The translations under genes were made by a program, and so were the position numbers. DNA of 19,454 bases. It comes from JAJKJG01 sp036386395. GTDB taxonomy: Bacteria; Pseudomonadota; Alphaproteobacteria; Rhizobiales; Beijerinckiaceae. The notes under the pieces were generated by a model that made no database searches, was not told where the DNA came from, and saw only the letters and a program-made list of their open reading frames with translations. The stretch spans positions 1 to 19,454 of the forward strand of contig DASVVU010000251.1 of NCBI GenBank assembly GCA_036386395.1, in the 5' to 3' direction. This document shows, piece after piece, positions 1 to 6,669 of the stretch (position 1 is the stretch's first letter; every line of letters starts with the position of its first letter).

Positions 1-1075
1 TGCCGAGGTCGTTGGCGAGGTCGGCGTTGATGCGGGCGACGATCGCCTCGTGCGAGTAGTTGCCGTCTTGCCCGAACGGCACCTCGCGCAGGAAGAAGTA
101 GCGGAGCGGATCGACGCCGTAGGCCTCGGTGAGGGAGAACGGGTCGATCACGTTGCCGACCGACTTCGACATCTTCTCCCCGCGGTTGAACAGGAAGCCG
201 TGGCCGAAGACTCTTTTGGGCGGCGCGATGCCGGCCGACATCAGGAAGGCCGGCCAGTACACGGCGTGGAAGCGCACGATGTCCTTGCCGATGACGTGCA
301 CGTCGGCCGGCCACCAGCGCCAGCGCGGGTTCGTCTCGTCGGGGAAGCCGCAGCCGGTGACGTAGTTGTTCAGCGCGTCGATCCACACGTACATGACGTG
401 GCGCGGCGCGCCCGGCACCGGCAGCCCCCAGTCGAAGGTGGTGCGGCTGATCGAGAGGTCCTGGAGCCCGCCCTTGACGAAGCTCACGATCTCGTTGCGG
501 CGCGTCTCCGGGCCGACGAAGTCGGGGTTCGCCTCGTAATGGGCGAGGAGCCGGTCCTGATAGGCCGAGAGGCGGAAGAAGTAGCTCTCCTCCTCGATCC
601 ACTCGACCGGCGTGCCGGTCGGCGCCTTGAAGCTCCCGTCCGGCTCCTTCGTCAGCTCCTCCTCGCCGTAGTAGGCCTCGTCCCGCACCGAGTACCAGCC
701 GGCGTACTTGCCGAGGTAGATGTCCCCGTTCGCCTCCATGCGGCGCCACAGCTCCTGGGTGGAGGCGAGGTGGTCGGGGTCGGTCGTGCGGATGAAGCGG
801 TCGAAGGAGCAGTTCAGCCGCTCGCCCATGGCCTTGAACTTCGCCGCCATCTCGTCGACGAAGGCCTTGGGCGATTTCCCTTCCCGCGCGGCGGTCTGCT
901 TGACCTTGAGGCCGTGCTCGTCCGTGCCGGTGAGGAAGAACACGTCGTAGCCGTCGATGCGCTTGAAGCGCGCGATGGCGTCGGCCGCGATGACCTCGTA
1001 GGCGTGGCCGATGTGCGGCGGCCCGTTGGGGTAGGAGATCGCCGTGGTGATGTAGAACTTCTCGCGCTCGGCCAT
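1..1075 (-). CDS. metG: Methionyl-tRNA synthetase, N-terminal 358 residues (runs off left edge)
   Basis: Cytosolic class I aminoacyl-tRNA synthetase that charges tRNA-Met. Only the N-terminal 358 residues are in the window; the rest lies beyond position 1. Seen: the HIGH signature (PPHIGHAY) at residues 19-26, FLTGTDEHG at 48-56, the WIDALNNY segment near 231-238, and KMSKS (GEKMSKSVGN) at 299-308. The region that carries zinc-knuckle cysteines in E. coli-type MetG reads YAGWYSVRDEAYY here, without a cysteine pair, so this looks like the zinc-less subtype. The ATG at 1075 gives the normal start MAEREKFYIT. It lies 31 nt downstream of the holB stop on the same strand, consistent with a tmk-holB-metG operon as in many Hyphomicrobiales. 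Identification is firm. Confidence 0.97.
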   Translation of the reverse strand, partial: MAEREKFYITTAISYPNGPPHIGHAYEVIAADAIARFKRIDGYDVFFLTGTDEHGLKVKQTAAREGKSPKAFVDEMAAKFKAMGERLNCSFDRFIRTTDPDHLASTQELWRRMEANGDIYLGKYAGWYSVRDEAYYGEEELTKEPDGSFKAPTGTPVEWIEEESYFFRLSAYQDRLLAHYEANPDFVGPETRRNEIVSFVKGGLQDLSISRTTFDWGLPVPGAPRHVMYVWIDALNNYVTGCGFPDETNPRWRWWPADVHVIGKDIVRFHAVYWPAFLMSAGIAPPKRVFGHGFLFNRGEKMSKSVGNVIDPFSLTEAYGVDPLRYFFLREVPFGQDGNYSHEAIVARINADLANDLG

Positions 1076-1106
1076 GCGGGCCACATTCCCGAAGGCTGAG
1101 GGAACG

Positions 1107-2165
1107 TCAACCCGCGCGGCGGACCGCCTCCGCGAGGTCGCTGAGGAGGGCGATCACCACCGGCCGCTTGTCGAGGTTGTAGACCTCGGCCTCTCGGGCC
1201 GCGCGGGCGACCTTTTCGCAGGCCTCGACGAGGGGCGCGAGGCGCGCCGGACCGGCCGAGGCGCGCTCCTCCAGGCCCTTCGAGACCCAGGCCATGGCGG
1301 TGTCGAGGGCGAGCTGAAGATCGCCTTCCGTGCCCCGCGGCGAGACTTTTTCCGCAAGCTGGATCACGCGGCGCATGTCGAGGCGAGGGAGCTCCGCGAG
1401 GAGCGCCGTCGTGCCGGCGACGATCGCGGCCTTGTCTTCGTCGAGCATTTCGATCGCCCGCCGCACCGACCCTTCGGCGAGGGAGACGGCGCGGGAAAGC
1501 TCTTCCTCCGGCGTGTCGGTCCACGGCGAGCCGAGGGAGCGGATCACGGCGCGCAGGTCCGGCTCGGAGAGGGGGCGGAGCATGAGCTTGCGGCAGCGGG
1601 AGCGGATCGTCGGCAGGAGGCGCTGCGGCGCGTGGCTGACGACGAGGAACACGGAGCGGGGGGGCGGCTCCTCGATCACTTTCAGGAGCGCGTTGCCGCT
1701 CGACGCGTTGAGGTCGTCGGCAGCATCCACGATGCAGACCCGGTAGCCTCCCCTTCCGGCCGTCGCGGAAAAGAGGTCGAGGGCGCGGCGCACGTGGTCA
1801 ACGCCGATCTCCTGGGAGTAGCCCTTGCCGTCCTTGCGCAGGCCGCGCCGCACCACCGCGAGGTCCGGGTGCGAGCGGGCCGCGACCTGGCGCGCCGCAG
1901 GGCTGCCCGGGTCGACCGCAAGGGTTGCCGCGCCCGGCGGCACCGCGCCGCCGTGGGCGAGGAGGAAGCGCGCGACCCGGTAGGCGAGCGTCGCCTTGCC
2001 GATCCCCTCCGGCCCGCCGATCAGCCAGGCATGGTGCAGCCGCCCGCTCCTCAAGCCGTCGAGGAGCGCCGCCTCCGCCTCGACATGGCCGAAGAACGCC
2101 GCCTGCTCGCGCGGATGCGGCGTGCCGGCGAGCTGGTCCGGTTCGGGGAGTTCGGTGTCAGCCAT
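1107..2165 (-). CDS. holB: DNA polymerase III delta' subunit
   Basis: Clamp-loader subunit (352 aa) of the replicative polymerase; with delta and tau/gamma it opens the beta clamp. Seen: a degenerate AAA+ P-loop GGPEGIGKAT at residues 50-59, a Walker B-like VCIVDAADDLN near 143-153, NALLKVIEEPPPR at 158-170, and the SRC motif (TIRSRCRKL) at 189-191 that supplies an arginine to neighbouring ATP sites. The frame stays open upstream to 2357, but those extra codons are translated REP-like repeat DNA. I therefore start at the ATG at 2165, just before MADTELPEPD, with purine-rich GGGGAGGGGAAG upstream. It lies between tmk (338 nt upstream) and metG (31 nt downstream). The long tmk-holB gap is unusual for this operon and is filled mainly by repeats. 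Confidence 0.93.
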   Translation of the reverse strand: MADTELPEPDQLAGTPHPREQAAFFGHVEAEAALLDGLRSGRLHHAWLIGGPEGIGKATLAYRVARFLLAHGGAVPPGAATLAVDPGSPAARQVAARSHPDLAVVRRGLRKDGKGYSQEIGVDHVRRALDLFSATAGRGGYRVCIVDAADDLNASSGNALLKVIEEPPPRSVFLVVSHAPQRLLPTIRSRCRKLMLRPLSEPDLRAVIRSLGSPWTDTPEEELSRAVSLAEGSVRRAIEMLDEDKAAIVAGTTALLAELPRLDMRRVIQLAEKVSPRGTEGDLQLALDTAMAWVSKGLEERASAGPARLAPLVEACEKVARAAREAEVYNLDKRPVVIALLSDLAEAVRRAG

Positions 2166-2503
2166 GGGGGCTCGCTTCCCCTCCCCCCGCTTGCGAAGAG
2201 AGGCCGATTTGGACGCAGCCCGAGCGGAGACTCCTGCGAAAATCAGGTCGCCGCTTCGCGGCGGACTTCTTGCGCTGAGTCCCGGGTCGCATTCCGCTTT
2301 GCTCCATGCGCCCGGGAAAGGGCGGAGAGGTGGCCGATCCAGTGCGACCCTCTCCAACGCTCCCTTTCCCGGAAGCCTGGAACGGAGCGAAGCGGAGTGG
2401 AAGGCTATCCGGGACCCAGCGCAGGAAGTCGCCGCGAAGCGGCACCGAACTTCCCTTCACAAAAATCTCCGAACGGCCGATCCATTTAGGAAGGATCATG
2501 CAT
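2166..2503. other. 338-bp gap between tmk and holB, filled mainly by repeats
   Basis: No credible gene. About 2249-2453 is an inverted pair of family A REP-like repeats, described separately. The 80 nt next to holB hold its purine-rich leader. The 50 nt next to tmk are comparatively AT-rich, with no clear terminator on the minus strand. The gap is probably co-transcribed with tmk and holB. Confidence 0.7.
2249..2453. repeat. Family A REP-like repeats, inverted pair without a gene
   Basis: Copy 1 (about 2249-2330) and copy 2 (about 2347-2453) are inverted relative to one another. Copy 1 has a 51-bp core at 2269-2319. Read on the minus strand, it matches the left core of the GIY-YIG element at 11870-11920 at 44 of 51 positions by my hand alignment. 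Shared landmarks are TTTCCCGGGCG, AAGCGGAA, CCGGGAC and CAGCGCA, followed by CCGCGAAGCGGC. Copy 2 is more diverged, with an insertion in the middle, but keeps CTTTCCCGG, GAGCGAAGCGGA, CGGGACCCAGCGCA and CGCCGCGAAGCGGC. The CCTCTCC ends face inward, which is opposite to the repeats around the GIY-YIG gene. The pair would form a large stem-loop in tmk-holB mRNA. Confidence 0.8.
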
Positions 2504-3184
2504 TCAAGCCTTCTTCCGCGCCGGCGGCGCGGCCGCGAAGTCTTCGGCGAAGCGCGCCTCGACGGCGGCCCAGACGCGTTCCTCGACCACGTCCGGCCCG
2601 GCCGAGGCGTCGATCACGACGCAGCGCTCGGGCTCGTCCCGGGCGATCCGCAAAAACGCCTCGCGCAGGCGCTCGTGGAAGCGCATGTCCTCGGCCTCGA
2701 AGCGGTCGACACCTTCAGCCCGCGATTCCCGCCGGGCGGCGGCGCGGGCGAGGCCGATCTTGACCGGCACGTCGAGGATCAGGGTGAGGTCCGGCTTCGT
2801 GGCATCGACGACGAGGCGCTCGAGGCCGGCGAGGAGCTTCGGGTCGAGGGCCCCCTCCCCTCCGCCGCCCTGGTAGGCGCGGGTCGAGTCGGCGAAGCGG
2901 TCGGAGAGGACGAAGGCGCCGCGGGCGAGCGCCGGGCGGATCTTTTCTTCAAGGTGGTCGTGCCGGGCGGCGGAGAACAGGAGCGCCTCGGCGAGCCGCC
3001 CCAAGGGCTTCGCGCCGCCGGCGAGGAGCGCCGCACGGATGCGCTCCGCGCGCTCGGAGCCGCCGGGCTCGCGCGTCGTGACGACCTCGACGCCGCGGGC
3101 TTCGAGACGCTGCGCGAGGCGCTCGATCTGAGTCGACTTGCCCGCCCCTTCCCCGCCTTCGAAGGTGATGAAGCGGCCGCTCAT
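2504..3184 (-). CDS. tmk: Thymidylate kinase (dTMP kinase)
   Basis: Phosphorylates dTMP to dTDP with ATP in the cytosol. The 226-aa product has the standard family length. Seen: P-loop FEGGEGAGKST at residues 8-18, TREPGGS at 37-43 (the substrate-binding DR/E-x-P loop), and SDRFADSTRAYQG at 94-106, the conserved DR(Y/F)xxST motif. An arginine-rich LID segment (RAAARRE) is followed by DRFE. The ATG at 3184 gives MSGRFITFEGG, the usual start. A TTG at 3199 is in frame but would add only five residues and overlap the upstream stop. It begins 11 nt after the stop of the D-Ala-D-Ala carboxypeptidase gene, so the two are almost certainly co-transcribed and possibly translationally coupled. Confidence 0.95.
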   Translation of the reverse strand: MSGRFITFEGGEGAGKSTQIERLAQRLEARGVEVVTTREPGGSERAERIRAALLAGGAKPLGRLAEALLFSAARHDHLEEKIRPALARGAFVLSDRFADSTRAYQGGGGEGALDPKLLAGLERLVVDATKPDLTLILDVPVKIGLARAAARRESRAEGVDRFEAEDMRFHERLREAFLRIARDEPERCVVIDASAGPDVVEERVWAAVEARFAEDFAAAPPARKKA

Positions 3185-3195
3185 CCGGGAGCGGC

Positions 3196-4413
3196 TCAAC
3201 CGCCCTGGGCGCTGCGGCTGAAGGCGCGCTTGACGAGGCCGGTGCCGAATTCCATGAGCCCGTCGACGGCCCGCTGCTTGAGGTCGCCCACGGGCACGTC
3301 CTCGCCGGCGTAGAGCGGGAGATCCAGGGCCTGCACGTCGCCGCGGGTGACGCGCAGCCGCGCGACCTCGGCGCCTTCCTTGACCGGGGGCTTGAGCGGG
3401 CCGGTGTAGACGATCCGGGCCGCGACCCGCTCGCCCGTGCCGCGCGGATAAAGGAGCCGCACCGGCTTCTTCGCGACGAGCGGCACGTTGCGGGCGCCGC
3501 CGAAGACCTTGGCCTCGGCGATCGGCTCACCCGCCGCGAAGAGGAGCCGGGCCTCGAAGGCGCGGAAGCCCCACTCGAGGAGCTTGCGGGCCTCGTTCTC
3601 GCGGTCGCGGGCGCTCTTGAGGCCCATGACGACGAGGATCAGGCGCTGGCCCTGCTGCACCGCGGAGGCGACGAGGCCGTAGCCGGATTCCTCGATGTAG
3701 CCGGTCTTGAGGCCGTCGGCGCCGATGTCGAACTTGAGCAGCGGGTTGCGGTTCTGCTGGCGGATCTTGTTCCAGGTGAACTCGCGCTCGGCGAAGATCT
3801 TGTAGAGGTCCGGATAGCTCTCGATGATGTGCGAGGCGACGAGGGCAAGCTCCCGCGCCGTCACCTTCTGGTCGGGATGGTGGAAACCGGTCGAGTTGCG
3901 GAAGGTCGACTTCGGCAGGCCGAGCTCGCGGGCCCGCTTCGTCATCATGGTGGCGAAGCCGTCATCGGAGCCGGCGATGCCCTCGGCGACCGCGATCGAG
4001 GCGTCGTTGCCCGACTGCACGATGATGCCGCGCAGGAGGTCCGAGAGCTTGATGCGGTCGTTGAGCCTCGCGAACATCGCCGAGCCGCCGGACGCCGCCC
4101 CGCCCTTGCGCCAGGCGTTCTCGGAGATGACGAACTCGCTGTCGAGGTTGAGCCGGCCCTGCTTCATCTCGTTGAAGATGACCTCGACCGCCATGGTCTT
4201 GGCCGTGCTCGCCGGCGCCACGAGCTCGTCCGCCGCTTTCTCGAACAGCACCGTGCCGGTGTCGAAGTCCATCAGGATGGCATGCGGAGCGACCGTCTGG
4301 AAGCTCTGCGCCGCCGCGGGGAACGCCGCAAAAGCCGTCGCGACGAGCGGCATGAGCCGCCGTGAAAGCCGTCGTAAACTGGTCCGCCAACACCGGACCG
4401 ACCACCGAACCAT
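3196..4413 (-). CDS. D-alanyl-D-alanine carboxypeptidase (PBP5/DacF type, peptidase S11)
   Basis: Periplasmic low-molecular-weight penicillin-binding protein (405 aa) that removes the terminal D-Ala from peptidoglycan stem peptides. Seen: an arginine-rich n-region and hydrophobic stretch ending FPAAAQS near residue 37 (signal peptide). All three active-site motifs are present: STAK at 69-72 (nucleophile Ser69), SGN at 134-136 and KTG at 236-238. A C-terminal beta-rich PBP5 domain follows, with a likely amphipathic tail (QRAVDGLMEFGTGLVKRAF) as a membrane anchor. Start choice: the ATG at 4413 has GAGGCGG close upstream. An ATG at 4353 would shorten the n-region and lacks a ribosome site. An upstream ATG at 4473 is in frame but adds 20 unlikely residues. 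It leads the tmk-holB-metG group; rlpA lies 375 nt upstream. Confidence 0.93.
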   Translation of the reverse strand: MVRWSVRCWRTSLRRLSRRLMPLVATAFAAFPAAAQSFQTVAPHAILMDFDTGTVLFEKAADELVAPASTAKTMAVEVIFNEMKQGRLNLDSEFVISENAWRKGGAASGGSAMFARLNDRIKLSDLLRGIIVQSGNDASIAVAEGIAGSDDGFATMMTKRARELGLPKSTFRNSTGFHHPDQKVTARELALVASHIIESYPDLYKIFAEREFTWNKIRQQNRNPLLKFDIGADGLKTGYIEESGYGLVASAVQQGQRLILVVMGLKSARDRENEARKLLEWGFRAFEARLLFAAGEPIAEAKVFGGARNVPLVAKKPVRLLYPRGTGERVAARIVYTGPLKPPVKEGAEVARLRVTRGDVQALDLPLYAGEDVPVGDLKQRAVDGLMEFGTGLVKRAFSRSAQGG

Positions 4414-4596
4414 CGCGCCGCCTCGCAACTCCGGGAATTCCCGGACTCTGCGCGTTTGCGCCCTCGAAATCAACGATCCCTTAGGGACGATCGCGCGACA
4501 GGCTTAAGAGCCGCAGGCGCTCCGGGAGGAGGGTTGCCGCGCCGCATTCCGGCGTACGCGCGAGTCGGAAGGAACCAGCCCCGGCCATCCGACCCC

Positions 4597-4722
4597 GTGC
4601 AACGTTCCACGGTGCCGTGCAAGGTTCCATGGCTCATGAGACGGATTTCATGGCGCCGGTGCAAAGATCCCATGGCTCATGGAACGCGTTCCATGGGCGG
4701 CGTTCCAGCACCGTTGCACGAT
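4597..4722. repeat. Degenerate 42-bp tandem repeat (about 2.5 units plus an inverted part-unit)
   Basis: Units begin with GTGCAA at 4597, 4617 and 4659. The unit at 4617-4658 and the unit at 4659-4700 align along their whole 42 bp, sharing GTGCAA, CCATGGCTCATG and CATGG. The first (4597-4616) is a 20-bp partial unit with GTTCCACGG. An inverted GTGCAACGG lies at about 4712-4720 (read on the minus strand). GTTCCA recurs in direct or inverted form at least five times between 4604 and 4739. This density of one hexamer suggests a protein-binding array or a decayed repeat. Confidence 0.75.
4678..4695. promoter_or_regulatory. Perfect 18-bp palindrome, candidate operator
   Basis: CATGGAACGCGTTCCATG is identical to its reverse complement. 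It lies inside the second 42-bp repeat unit, about 265 nt upstream of the carboxypeptidase start and about 95 nt past the rlpA stop. Its half-site GTTCCA is the hexamer that recurs throughout the surrounding repeats. A dimeric repressor or activator site is plausible; no regulator gene is next to it. Confidence 0.4.
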
Positions 4723-4788
4723 GGCGGGCGCGCGTTCCATCACGCGGATAGATGATTCGAGGAGGCCGGAAAACCGGCGGTCCCTGCC

Positions 4789-5940
4789 CTACCGCGTCTC
4801 CTTGAGGGCGACGAAGCGCTGCGGCTTGAGGGCGTGGAAGGGGTCGGACTTGGCGAAGCGGACCGGCGGGGTCTCGGGGGCGTAGTAGAGGCCGGCCATG
4901 ACCGGGCGCGACGGCGGCAGGGGCGCGAGCGACGCGACCGGGACCGGCTTGCCGGCGTTCGGGATCGTGCCGAGGTCGAAGGGCCGCTCGGGCGGCAGGG
5001 GCACGCCGGCGACGCGGCCCGGGACGGCGTCCTCGTCCTCTTCGATTTCGATCGGGGCCGGCGCCCGGCGCCCGCCGTAAGGGCCAGCGTACGGCGGGGC
5101 GCTCTCGGCCGCCGCGACCTCGATCCGGCCCGGGCGTCCGTAAGGCGCGCTCTCGGCGGGAGCGCGGGCGACCGGCGCCTCCTCTTCGCGCTGCGGGTTC
5201 AGGAAAGCGAAGGCCTGCGGCCGGGCCGCGGGGGCGGCCTGGGCGGGCTCCTCGAGGCCGGCGAACATCGTGCGGGCGGCGCCCGGGAACGGCGCCGGGC
5301 TGCCGTCGGTGCGCAGCGTCGCCATGAGCTTGCGGTCGTCCGAGCCGCGGGTCGAGGCGCGGCCGACGTAGTCGACCTGGACCTTGGCCGTGCCGGCGCG
5401 CTTGAAGTCGAGGGCCTCGGCGACGCCTTCGGAGACGTCCATGAGGCGGTTCGCGTGGTAGGGACCGCGGTCGTTCACGCGCACGATGATCGAGCGGCGG
5501 TTCTCGAGGTTCGTGACCCGGGCGTAGCTCGGCAGCGGCAGGGTGGTGTGGGCGGCGGCGATCGACTGGCGGTCGAAGACCTCGCCGTTGGCCGTGAGGC
5601 GCCCGTGGAAGGCCGAGCCGTACCAGGAGGCGAGGCCGACGCGGGAATAGCCTGAGGCGTTCTCGCGCGGGACGTAGGTCTTGCCGGCGATCTGGTAGGG
5701 CCGCCCGACGAGCTCGCGCCCGCCGCCCTTCGGCACCGCCTCCCCGTCCTCGACGACGCGGGGGCTCGCGGCGACGCCGTACTTCGGATCGATCGAGCGC
5801 CCGTTCGAGGCGACCCTGGGGGCGCTGCAGTTCGCGACGGTGAGCGCCACGGCGACCGCCGCCGCGGCCTTGACGGCCCCCGGAAGGCTCCGGTCGCGCG
5901 CACAAGTCGGCTCGGTGGTGCCGGCCTGTCCTCTTGCCAT
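4789..5940 (-). CDS. rlpA: RlpA-like septal-ring lytic transglycosylase lipoprotein (no SPOR domain)
   Basis: Outer-membrane-associated lytic transglycosylase family acting on peptidoglycan (383 aa). Seen: an N-terminal hydrophobic segment (AAAAVAVALTVANC) with Cys38 as a probable lipidation site, though the Asn just before it is atypical for a lipobox. A double-psi beta-barrel domain spans about residues 101-192, with GLASWYGSAFHGRLTANGE and VRVNDRGPYHANRLMDVS. Glu120 and Asp157 are the acidic residues expected to be catalytic. The C-terminal half is Pro/Ala/Arg-rich and low in complexity, and I find no SPOR domain there. Start: the ATG at 5940 lies nearest the signal segment; ATGs at 5955 and 6081 only add residues. 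A weak minus-strand TTGACC (6076-6081) could be its -35. The order rlpA-dacF is common in Hyphomicrobiales. Confidence 0.88.
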   Translation of the reverse strand: MARGQAGTTEPTCARDRSLPGAVKAAAAVAVALTVANCSAPRVASNGRSIDPKYGVAASPRVVEDGEAVPKGGGRELVGRPYQIAGKTYVPRENASGYSRVGLASWYGSAFHGRLTANGEVFDRQSIAAAHTTLPLPSYARVTNLENRRSIIVRVNDRGPYHANRLMDVSEGVAEALDFKRAGTAKVQVDYVGRASTRGSDDRKLMATLRTDGSPAPFPGAARTMFAGLEEPAQAAPAARPQAFAFLNPQREEEAPVARAPAESAPYGRPGRIEVAAAESAPPYAGPYGGRRAPAPIEIEEDEDAVPGRVAGVPLPPERPFDLGTIPNAGKPVPVASLAPLPPSRPVMAGLYYAPETPPVRFAKSDPFHALKPQRFVALKETR

Positions 5941-6322
5941 GAAGGCGCCCCGCATCCCGTGTTGCCGGCCGTCCGCGGGCAGCGGCGGCCGTTTGGCGAT
6001 CTTTAACGACTCGCAGGGAGTCATCCCCACGCCAGTATCCCCTCGCCGCGTAAATGGACCGTTACGGTTACGCTCGGTCAACGCCCAACGGCGCGGGGCA
6101 AGGAAATTCTGTTCTGGAGTGGATTTCGAGACACAGCGGAAAATCAGAGTTTCCTTCAGTGATAATAATGGATTGCCGTCGAGTGTTCAGACGGCTTGTG
6201 ATCAGTCCGCTGCTGAACGGAGAGTACTTGTTCAAAGCCTTTTGGGCAGCCAGCAAGGAAGCTCCCTGGAGCATGCCCCCTCCCTGCTTGAAACCGTTGA
6301 TGCCCGGCGTTTACGGCATGCC

Positions 6323-6537
6323 CTTAGCCTATGAAGAAGCCGGCATGCACCTTGGGCATACCAACCATGAGGTATGCTGCGTTGCGAAAAGGCATTTCGG
6401 GGCGAAAATGCACAACGGCTGAAGGCGACGGCCCTGCCCCCTCCCGGCAGACGCCGTTTCGGCCGTTCCCCTCTGGAAGGCTCTTCATTGAGCCTGACTT
6501 CCTCGGCCGGGTCCTCGCGGACCCGGCCTTTTTCTTT
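6323..6537 (+). ncRNA. Candidate structured small RNA ending at an intrinsic terminator
   Basis: Five successive plus-strand hairpins are visible. They are GCATACC/GGTATGC (6356-6377, perfect 7-bp stem), GCATTTC/GAAAATGC (6392-6411, one bulge) and a larger hairpin (6424-6455). That one is closed by GGCG/CGCC, has inner stem CTGCC/GGCAG and a CCCTCCC loop (6439-6445). Then come GGCTC/GAGCC (6479-6494) and the terminator stem (6505-6528). The C-rich loop could pair with Shine-Dalgarno sequences, as proposed for alphaproteobacterial sRNAs with CCUCC-type loops. The 5' end is a guess from a weak TTGAAA (6288-6293) and TTACGG (6311-6316) pair. I see no tRNA T-arm, tmRNA tag, RNase P, SRP or 6S signature, and no plus-strand gene for this terminator to serve. 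Confidence 0.5.
6505..6537 (+). terminator. Rho-independent terminator, plus strand
   Basis: A perfect 10-bp GC-rich stem, GGCCGGGTCC / GGACCCGGCC, with loop TCGC (6505-6528) is followed by TTTTTCTTT. Read on the minus strand there is no U-tract, so it terminates plus-strand transcription. The only candidate transcript is the structured RNA just upstream. The family B element begins four bases after the T-rich tail. Confidence 0.88.
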
Positions 6538-6540
6538 GTC

Positions 6541-6667
6541 CACTGTCATCCCCGGCGAGCCGCGTAGCGGCTCGGGAAGGGGATCCAGAACTATGCGCCT
6601 CACGGAACCGACGATGGGTCCCCTTCCCTCGCCTCCGCTCCGCTTCGGCTCGCCGGGGACGACAGTG
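6541..6667. repeat. Family B inverted-repeat doublet without a gene (REPIN-like)
   Basis: The left copy at 6541-6587 (47 bp) and the inverted right copy at 6615-6667 (53 bp) are separated by 27 nt. Both outer ends are CACTGTC and both inner ends are GGGGA(C/T)CCA. The right copy, reverse-complemented, matches the repeat at 18825-18877 at 51 of 53 positions. The left copy contains a REP-type hairpin: outer ATCCCC/GGGGAT and inner GAGCCGC-GTA-GCGGCTC. The orientation is the same as the repeats around the intact GIY-YIG gene, so this looks like a non-autonomous relative. It ends 2 nt from the msrP stop codon. Confidence 0.88.
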
Positions 6668-6669
6668 CT

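Larger units (their letters stand above)
4414..4788. other. 375-bp intergenic region between rlpA and the carboxypeptidase gene
   Basis: No credible gene. It contains the 42-bp tandem repeats and palindrome (4597-4722) and a small GCCGG-AAAA-CCGGC hairpin (4765-4778) just 3' of rlpA that lacks a U-tract. A moderately AT-containing stretch at about 4465-4505 is where a promoter for the carboxypeptidase operon would be expected. I could not pick a convincing -35/-10 pair. Confidence 0.6.
5941..6669. other. 729-bp region without a trusted protein gene
   Basis: From rlpA towards msrP it holds four things. First, the rlpA leader and likely promoter (5941-6081). Second, a block of clearly lower GC (6121-6180 is about 43% G+C by count, 6181-6240 about 52%). 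Third, a plus-strand chain of hairpins ending in an intrinsic terminator (about 6323-6537). Fourth, a family B inverted-repeat element (6541-6667). Open frames across it, such as 6054-6422 plus, match nothing I recognise and overlap the structured RNA. Confidence 0.65.

Noticed and set aside
2166..2357. 64-codon upstream extension of holB
   Set aside because: It translates the family A repeat and adds residues not found in delta' proteins.
1074..2489. 471-codon plus-strand frame
   Set aside because: Antisense to holB and through the family A repeats; no recognisable domain.
4597..4722. CRISPR-like array
   Set aside because: Units are adjacent without unique spacers, degenerate and fewer than three; no cas genes.
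6054..6422. 122-codon plus-strand frame as a gene
   Set aside because: No family resemblance and no ribosome site. It crosses the hairpins that point to a structured RNA.
6060..6540. tRNA, tmRNA, 6S, SRP or RNase P RNA in this region
   Set aside because: No T-arm GTTCRA motif, no tmRNA tag codons, and none of the conserved SRP or RNase P cores on either strand.
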